64,000 nt of DNA. Origin: Bacillus sp. JCM 19034 (GTDB taxonomy: Bacteria > Bacillota > Bacilli > Bacillales > Bacillaceae_D). The stretch covers positions 1 through 64,000 of the forward strand of contig NZ_BAXR01000012.1 in NCBI RefSeq assembly GCF_001310635.1, in the 5' to 3' direction. The notes beneath the pieces are model-generated. The model did not search any database. It worked only from the letters and a program-made list of their open reading frames with translations, and was not told where the DNA came from. How positions within the stretch are numbered: the stretch's first letter is position 1; every line of letters starts with the position of its first letter. Positions 58,578 to 64,000 of the stretch are shown here, piece after piece. A program made the translations under genes and the position numbers.

Positions 58578-60744
58578 CAAGGAAAAACGAAGCCACTACA
58601 CGCGTACGGCTTCGTTTTTTTCCTTTCTAAATCCTGATTCTGTGATAACCAGTAGTAATGTGTTGAGACAACAGCAAACATTGATATCGCAGCTGCGACT
58701 ACTCCTGAATCATTTAACACACATAAAGCTACAGATGCAACAACTCCAGTTTGTAAAAACAACCGCTTTTCCTCATCGGGAAGCTGGATTTGTTTAATCC
58801 ACAAAATGATTACCACAAGTATATAACTTGTTACGAATAATTGAGTCCATTTAGAATGTCTAATTAATTTCATATTCATTTGTAGCTTTCGGACGATTGT
58901 ATCAGTAATATAAATCCAATCTCCAGCAAATACCCTCTCAAATGCCATCCCAATATGAGTTTGCTCACCTTTTTGTAAAAAAACAATCCGAGCAAACCGA
59001 CAGCAGCAAACAAACCGACAATAAGAATCAGCCTTTTTCGAATTCGTACGTTTAAGAATTTGATTATGAGAAAACTGAAGGCAATCGCACAAGACAGAGC
59101 AGCACCAGCATTCGTTCCAAGTGAATGATTTCCTAATAAGACAAAAGAAAATAGTGCTATCACTCCAATATAGATCAATACAAGGTAGCTCTTTTTCTTT
59201 AAAAGTGGGCTCAATAACATGATAACCGCAATCATAAAGACTCCTACATATTCATTACCAATTCCATAATACCTTGCCCCTATGATTGGATCATAGCCTA
59301 AAAAGGATCTATGCATAAGTGGTGTACCTAAATAAAGGTCAATCGCAATGATTGCTGCAGTCAAACCACCGATAATAGGAATTGGATTTTTGCTAAACCG
59401 TTCAAGAAACCATCCTGACAAAAAGGTGATAGCTGTTAATCCAATGACAAAACCGATGACACCTAAAGCCTTTACGATTGGCGTTAGCAATAAAAACCAG
59501 AAAGGTGATAGTAAGGATGCAAGTAACAACACACGATTCCAAGCTTGCCAAACCACTTTTCTCTTAGGCTTCATCCACCCGAAGATTGCCGAAACGATTA
59601 GGGCCATCACGAGTATCGTAACGTAAATGGAGATAACAGCGGCACGATGCTTATAAATAAGCACTATTTCTTCCACACGGTTGAGAACATTCTGTTTATC
59701 CACATGTTCATTTTCCACTATTTTAATTGGCTGTCCAATCCAATTCATATCAGGTGCACCATTAAAGGATTTAACCCAAGTTGGTAGTAAGTCGACACTT
59801 GAGACTAAATAGTTTTGTCTCGTTGTTTCTGATGTTAGTGTTCCTCCGTTCTGGCTGGACCAATAAAATAAAGGTGCCAACTGATACTTTAAGTCATAAG
59901 CTTCCTGATGCATCATCGGGGAAAAAAGCCAAACTTCATTCTCATCATTAACGACGGCTTTCACAAATTGACTTAGTGACTTTAAGGATCGATTCAACTG
60001 CTCAGTAAAGTGTGAACGTTCCATTTGCGGTTTCATTGAAAATAGCCGATGAAGGTCACCCCATTCAATGACCGTAAACGTTTGATTTCCCTCATATGTA
60101 GTCACTTTATCTATTAGATACGATTGATTCATCGACTTACTAAATGGAGCCTTTTGATCCTCTATAATCGGTGCTATCAGTTCTCCAGTTGTATAACCTT
60201 TCATATTCATCGTTAACATTGATGCATAACGAACTTGTTCTAGGTCGGTATCACTATTGCCATATACTTGTGTTTTTATATCATTATCCTCTAACCACTG
60301 ACCGAAGAGCCCCGGAATCGCTTTGTAGCTTGTCTTTCGATTTTTATCAACAAGCCGGTGGAATAATGGATGGACTAAACAATTAGAGCACGAATGCCCA
60401 GATAATTGGTACATCCAATCATTCGCTTGATAACTATTTATATATTCGGTATCTTCATAGCTGTTCCAATCTTGTACACCTACCGCTTTTCTCCCCGCCC
60501 CTATTGTAACCATATTATTTAAATAGGAATAAGGACCTTCTGGTCGAACATTCATCGCCGCCATAGCTGCCTTCTCCCATAACTCTTCTTCCGTATCTAT
60601 CAGGATATCCACTTCTAAAAACGAGAGGCCAGGAACAACGATAACGACAATATGATTTGCGTGCCCAACTGATTGTGTATATCCTGTGAGTGGTTGAAAT
60701 AGTATTAACCAGATCAAACAAAGTACAAGCCATTTTCTCCACAT
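58568..60744 (-). CDS. membrane protein with alkaline-phosphatase-like extracellular domain (frame broken once)
   Basis: About 725 residues after correction. A signal peptide (LVLCLIWLILFQPLTGYTQS) is followed by an extracellular domain of about 350 residues beginning IVVIVVPGLSFLEVDILIDT. It has a late VSSVDLLPTWVKSFNGAPD, the arrangement of alkaline phosphatase/sulfatase-superfamily proteins but without clear metal residues. About ten membrane helices follow. The frame is lost at a run of seven A (58977-58983, plus strand) and resumes as QKGEQTHIGMAFERVFAGDW. The end (VVASVALCVLNDSGVVAAAI) is also membrane-embedded. It lies between the DnaA-box cluster and ydiF, where B. subtilis has no such gene. 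The substrate is unknown. Confidence 0.7.
58584..58622. terminator. bidirectional terminator after ydiF
   Basis: AAAACGAAGCC and GGCTTCGTTTT form an 11-bp stem followed by TTTTCC on the plus strand. It overlaps the predicted last codons of the converging gene at 58568, so that gene's true stop may lie earlier. Confidence 0.85.
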
Positions 60745-60774
60745 AGCAACTCATCCCCAAGAAATTTCAAGATA

Positions 60775-60955
60775 CTATCCACATTACTAACAGGTTTATC
60801 CACAGAAAAACTAAAGGTATATATAGGTTATTTTAACTTATACACATTATCCACAATTTTTGACAGAAAAATTAGTAACACAGTAACACTTACTATAATA
60901 GGGTTTTAGAGGCTTTTCCACATTATCCACATTTCATGTGTATAAGTTATCCCCT
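60775..60955. promoter_or_regulatory. DnaA-box cluster
   Basis: Within 180 bases there are three exact TTATCCACA boxes (60796-60804, 60847-60855, 60923-60931) and two TTATACACA boxes (60838-60846; 60937-60945 on the minus strand). Three near-matches lie at 60775-60783, 60914-60922 and 60947-60955. Two pairs abut exactly. In B. subtilis the gcp(tsaD)-ydiF intergenic region is one of the known DnaA-binding clusters away from the origin, and the position is conserved here. Confidence 0.85.
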
Positions 60956-60977
60956 GCATCTAGTAGCATATATAAAA

Positions 60978-61012
60978 AACACTTACTGGAATTATCTTCT
61001 CCAGTAAGTGTT
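60978..61012 (-). terminator. terminator of the thiL-tsaD operon
   Basis: AACACTTACTGGA and TCCAGTAAGTGTT form a 13-bp stem; on the minus strand TTTTATAT follows. It lies 12 bases past the tsaD stop. Confidence 0.85.
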
Positions 61013-61024
61013 ATCTTATACTAA

Positions 61025-62044
61025 TTACCATTGTTCTAAATCAATGCCGGGATTGCCATTTAAATCATAGTCTGAAAATTGTTTTTTCTTTAATTTAATG
61101 TTTGCTGCAGCAGCAATCATTGCAGCATTATCTGTGCATAAATTCAATGGAGGAATGATCACATCGATATGATGCTGAGCCATTCCCTCTGTTAAAGCTG
61201 CTCTTAAACCTTTATTTGCTGCCACTCCACCGGCTAGCAGCACTTGTCTTACATCATATGCTAGTGCGGCTCGCTCTGTTTTATTAACTAATACATCAAT
61301 CACACTTGCTTGAAAGCTTGCCGCCAAATCTTGTATCGGCAAATTTTCATTCCGCTGTTTATAATTGTGGACCGTGTTAATAACTGCTGATTTCAATCCA
61401 CTAAAGCTAAAATCATACGAGTCAGTTTCTAACCATGCTCTCGGTAATGAAATAGTTGCTTCTCCTTCTTGAGCAAGACGATCAATATGTGGTCCACCTG
61501 GATAAGGCAACCCAATCGTACGAGCCACTTTATCATATGCTTCACCGACCGCATCATCACGTGTTTCTCCAATTATTTCAAATGAGCCGTATTCCTTTAA
61601 ATAGACGAGCTCTGTATGTCCTCCAGAAACAACAAGAGCCAATGCAGGATACTGTAACGAATCCAATATAAGTTGGTTAGCATAAATATGACCTGCAATA
61701 TGATGGACACCTATTAACGGTAACTGATGAGCAAATGCAATGGCCTTCGCTGCATGAACACCAATTAATAACGCTCCAACAAGCCCTGGCCCTTCTGTTA
61801 CAGCAACAGCCGCTAAATCGTTAAAGGAAACATTTGCTTTATCCATCGCCTCTTCGATAATAATGGTAATTTGTTCAACATGATGCCTTGATGCAATTTC
61901 AGGAACAACTCCACCAAAACGCTTATGACTTTCTACTTGTGATGAAACGACATTACTTAATATATGACGTCCGTTTTTCACAACAGCTGCTGACGTTTCA
62001 TCACAGCTTGTTTCAATTGCTAATATTAATTCATCCATCTTCAT
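61025..62044 (-). CDS. tsaD: tRNA threonylcarbamoyladenosine transferase TsaD
   Basis: 339 residues. [16 protein letters not shown] is the actin-like ATPase start; metal-binding histidines are in ASRHHVEQ and [12 protein letters not shown]; nucleotide motifs include [13 protein letters not shown] and [12 protein letters not shown]. With TsaB and TsaE it transfers the threonylcarbamoyl group to A37 of ANN-decoding tRNAs. Its start overlaps the rimI end. Last gene of the thiL-tsaE-tsaB-rimI-tsaD operon. Confidence 0.97.
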   Translation of the reverse strand: MKMDELILAIETSCDETSAAVVKNGRHILSNVVSSQVESHKRFGGVVPEIASRHHVEQITIIIEEAMDKANVSFNDLAAVAVTEGPGLVGALLIGVHAAKAIAFAHQLPLIGVHHIAGHIYANQLILDSLQYPALALVVSGGHTELVYLKEYGSFEIIGETRDDAVGEAYDKVARTIGLPYPGGPHIDRLAQEGEATISLPRAWLETDSYDFSFSGLKSAVINTVHNYKQRNENLPIQDLAASFQASVIDVLVNKTERAALAYDVRQVLLAGGVAANKGLRAALTEGMAQHHIDVIIPPLNLCTDNAAMIAAAANIKLKKKQFSDYDLNGNPGIDLEQW

Positions 62045-62501
62045 CTAATTCCACCCACATCACTAATGCGTCTTCCTGATTATCCGCATAATAGTTTTTC
62101 CTAATACCGCCTTTTTGGAAACCAACCTTCTTATATAATTGCTGAGCTACATAATTTGATACTCTTACTTCTAATGAAACCTTGCTAACACCTAAGTGGC
62201 GAAGAAAGGCAAGTACATAGCGCAATAGTTTTTCCCCATGTCCTTGCCCCCGATGACTCGAATGGATACCAAAGTTCGTAATTTGAGCCTCCTCCATAAT
62301 AACCCACATCCCACAATAACCGAAAATATGCCCATCCTCTTCATAAACAATATAATGAGCAAATTGATTAGACGTAAGCTCTTGTAGGAAAATCGCTGGT
62401 TCCCACGGGGTGGTAAACGCATCTCGTTCCACTTTCATAACATCTTCAAGATCATCGACTGTCATAAATCTAAATGTATACTTTTCTTCTTGGTCAATCA
62501 T
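62031..62501 (-). CDS. rimI: ribosomal protein S18 alanine N-acetyltransferase RimI
   Basis: 156 residues of the GNAT fold: [31 protein letters not shown], acetyl-CoA motif [21 protein letters not shown] and [20 protein letters not shown]. Order and operon position equal B. subtilis ydiD. It acetylates the N-terminus of a ribosomal or other protein. It lies one base after tsaB. Confidence 0.94.
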   Translation of the reverse strand: MIDQEEKYTFRFMTVDDLEDVMKVERDAFTTPWEPAIFLQELTSNQFAHYIVYEEDGHIFGYCGMWVIMEEAQITNFGIHSSHRGQGHGEKLLRYVLAFLRHLGVSKVSLEVRVSNYVAQQLYKKVGFQKGGIRKNYYADNQEDALVMWVELDEDG

Positions 62502-62502
62502 T

Positions 62503-63208
62503 TCACTCGCTCTTTTCTTTCTGAGCCTGTATCCATTTCGCTTCCGCTTCAGCTAATTGAATATAATTTGGAGTTAATTCATGTACATCTTGATAAATCT
62601 CGATTTCCTTCCCTAAAAACGCTAATTCGGAAGGCCGTGGTAGCGTTAATGTCGCTGGGGCAAATACGACCTGATCTCCTAATACCTCTACAATCCCTTC
62701 ACGGTGGAGCTCAGCATCTTGTCCAATAACCATAATCGATTGCTTGCGGTTAGACAATTCGCTTAGCCATTCATCTAGCATTACTAAACGGTCCTCTTTA
62801 ACTGTCACACCGACCCCATTTTGAAACGAATATAAGCCGTATAGACTTGTCCCCGTCTTGCATCGACTAAAGGTACGATTTCTCCATGGAACAGTCGACC
62901 AGCTTGAGCCATTAAGGCTAAACTCGATACTCCTACAACGGGAATTTGTAATGACCATGCCAATGTTTTCGCTGTTGTCACTCCAATACGTACACCCGTA
63001 TAAGAACCAGGACCATTTGCTACAACAACTCTGTCAAGTTGATTAGGCTGGATTCCTACTTCATTCATCAATTTAGTAATCGCAGGCATTAGACGTAATG
63101 AGTGATTTTTTTTATATTCGTTATCATTTCTCCACGGACGATATTGTCTTCTGTTACAGCGACCCCCATCACATATGAGGATGTATCAATTGCTAATATT
63201 CTTGTCAT
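62503..63208 (-). CDS. tsaB: tRNA threonylcarbamoyladenosine protein TsaB (frame broken twice)
   Basis: The ATG at 63208, overlapping the tsaE stop (ATGA), reads MTRILAIDTSSYVMGVAVTE. One base is missing from a run of eight T (plus strand 63106-63113), after which HSLRLMPAITKLMNEVG resumes. A second base is missing from a run of four T (62819-62822), after which VGVTVKEDRLVMLDEWLSEL continues. Both corrections give about 235 residues with ANGPGSYTGVRIGVTTAKTL, the TsaB signature. TsaB activates TsaD and is essential in B. subtilis, so two breaks point to sequencing error. Confidence 0.93.
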
Positions 63209-63663
63209 ACTGAAAGCTCCTTACTTAACTCACTCGAACGCGGGCCTGTTCCTTCTATTGAAATGAGCCGCTCTGTTTCACCCATATAATCAATGGTGAT
63301 CTTTAATCGGTCCTCTGGTAGTTGTGCTTCTATCATCGACGGCCATTCAATCACCGTCACACCGTCCCCATAAAAATAATCTTCAAAGCCGAGGTCTTCG
63401 AATTCATCTTCTAATCGGTAAGCATCGATATGATATAACGGAATTCTTCCCTTATATTGCTTCATAATTGTAAAGGTCGGGCTATTCACCATTCGTCTCA
63501 CTCCCAGACCCTTGGCTAATCCCTTTGTAAAGCTTGTTTTGCCGGCACCTAAATCCCCTTCTAACGTAATAACATCTCCAGATTGTACAAGCTTTCCAAG
63601 CTTTTCTGCCAATTCACTCGTTTCTTCCGGTGCAACTGTTCGTGTTGACCATTTATCCATCAA
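63205..63663 (-). CDS. tsaE: tRNA threonylcarbamoyladenosine ATPase TsaE
   Basis: 152 residues: Walker A LEGDLGAGKTSFTKGLAKGL, the NSPTFTIMKQY switch and YHIDAYRLED, FYGDGVTVIEWP motifs of the YjeE/TsaE family. It is the ATPase that works with TsaB-TsaD in t6A synthesis. Gene order thiL-tsaE-tsaB matches B. subtilis. Of the two initial methionines the second (MDKWSTRT) is a plausible start too. Confidence 0.96.
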   Translation of the reverse strand: MMDKWSTRTVAPEETSELAEKLGKLVQSGDVITLEGDLGAGKTSFTKGLAKGLGVRRMVNSPTFTIMKQYKGRIPLYHIDAYRLEDEFEDLGFEDYFYGDGVTVIEWPSMIEAQLPEDRLKITIDYMGETERLISIEGTGPRSSELSKELSV

Positions 63664-63666
63664 ACT

Positions 63667-64000
63667 TCACCCACGCTTTTGAAAATGGTTATACCCTTTT
63701 TTTTCAAGCTTTGTTAATTTCCCTTCTTCTTGCAAATAGACGCCTTCCCCTTCAAGAACATGTCCAATTTTCGTGATCGTCAATTCTTGTTCCATATATG
63801 CTTCCTTTACAATTTTAAAATCTTCTTCCCCTATCGTTCCTATTAAAATAAAGTCCTCTCCGCCAAAAAACGTATAGTTCAACTGCTTCTTACGTGAGTA
63901 GTGCAACATCGCTTTATCAATCGGAATAGACATTTCATCAATATGTATTTTAACCCCACTCGCTTCTGCTATTTCATTCGCTTCACTTGCCACGCCATCA
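63667..64000 (-). CDS. thiL: thiamine-monophosphate kinase ThiL, C-terminal part
   Basis: The frame runs off the window edge. Visible residues begin DGVASEANEIAEASGVKIHI and continue with FFGGEDFILIGTIGEEDF to the stop at 63667. SDGL/V-ASEANxIAxAS and GGEDFxL are conserved C-terminal motifs of ThiL, which phosphorylates thiamine monophosphate to the diphosphate. It is the first visible gene of the thiL-tsaD operon. Confidence 0.93.
   Translation of the reverse strand, partial: DGVASEANEIAEASGVKIHIDEMSIPIDKAMLHYSRKKQLNYTFFGGEDFILIGTIGEEDFKIVKEAYMEQELTITKIGHVLEGEGVYLQEEGKLTKLEKKGYNHFQKRG

Overview
The window looks like chromosomal DNA of a low-GC, endospore-former-type Bacillaceae, most likely an alkaliphilic or halotolerant Bacillus relative. 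The block at 50.7-64 kb keeps the Bacillus subtilis ydi gene order in reverse: thiL, tsaE, tsaB, rimI, tsaD, ydiF, rex, tatA, tatC, ydiK, ydiL, groES, groEL. Several surface-exposed proteins carry very acidic tails or linkers, which fits an alkaliphile (inference). Almost everything is on the minus strand.

Layout. 0-7 kb: N-terminus of a membrane sensor, then a hexuronate catabolism operon (uxaC-uxaA-uxaB) and a Gfo/Idh/MocA oxidoreductase, with palindromic operator-like sites and a good sigma-A promoter; a candidate small RNA sits beside it. 7-25.4 kb: a complete type VII secretion locus of the Firmicute kind. In transcription order it holds an EsxA/YukE-like WXG100 protein, EsaA, EssA, EsaB, EssB and EssC, then YwqH- and YwqI-like partners, an LXG toxin with a glycine-rich hydrophobic C-terminus, two tandem paralogous multi-span membrane proteins (candidate immunity proteins), two DUF5085-like proteins, a lipoprotein, small membrane proteins and a DUF4176-like protein. 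25.9-30.6 kb: a lone methyltransferase and a phosphonate-type operon phnD-phnC-phnE-phnM with a candidate Pho box. 30.9-36.3 kb: a TetR-controlled exporter operon (MFS, FtsX-type permease, ABC ATPase). 36.6-40.3 kb: an MFS transporter and Ham1-like nucleotidase divergent from an SgrR-like regulator. 40.4-43.8 kb: a BcrAB-like ABC exporter with its two-component system. 44-47 kb: a secreted PL11 rhamnogalacturonan lyase with an inserted extra domain and an upstream cre site. 47.9-49.6 kb: a YfmM-like ABC-F protein with a 26-bp palindrome at its promoter. 49.8-50.6 kb: remnants of a restriction endonuclease and a tyrosine recombinase. 50.7-64 kb: the ydi housekeeping block with CIRCE, two Rex sites and a cluster of DnaA boxes.

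A point that affects the whole annotation: about fourteen genes are broken by small indels, mostly a single missing base in a short homopolymer. The broken genes include groEL and tsaB (twice), which a living Bacillus can hardly lose. The simplest reading is uncorrected sequencing errors, so most of these genes are given here as full-length spans with the break position noted. The gene at 7.6-8.3 kb also has an in-frame TAG, and the 49.8-50.6 kb remnants are truly decayed; these are listed as pseudogenes.

Functional links: pectin/rhamnogalacturonan breakdown (PL11 lyase, oxidoreductase, uxa genes) feeds hexuronates into central metabolism; the T7SS block is an interbacterial competition module; two exporter operons each sit with their own regulator.
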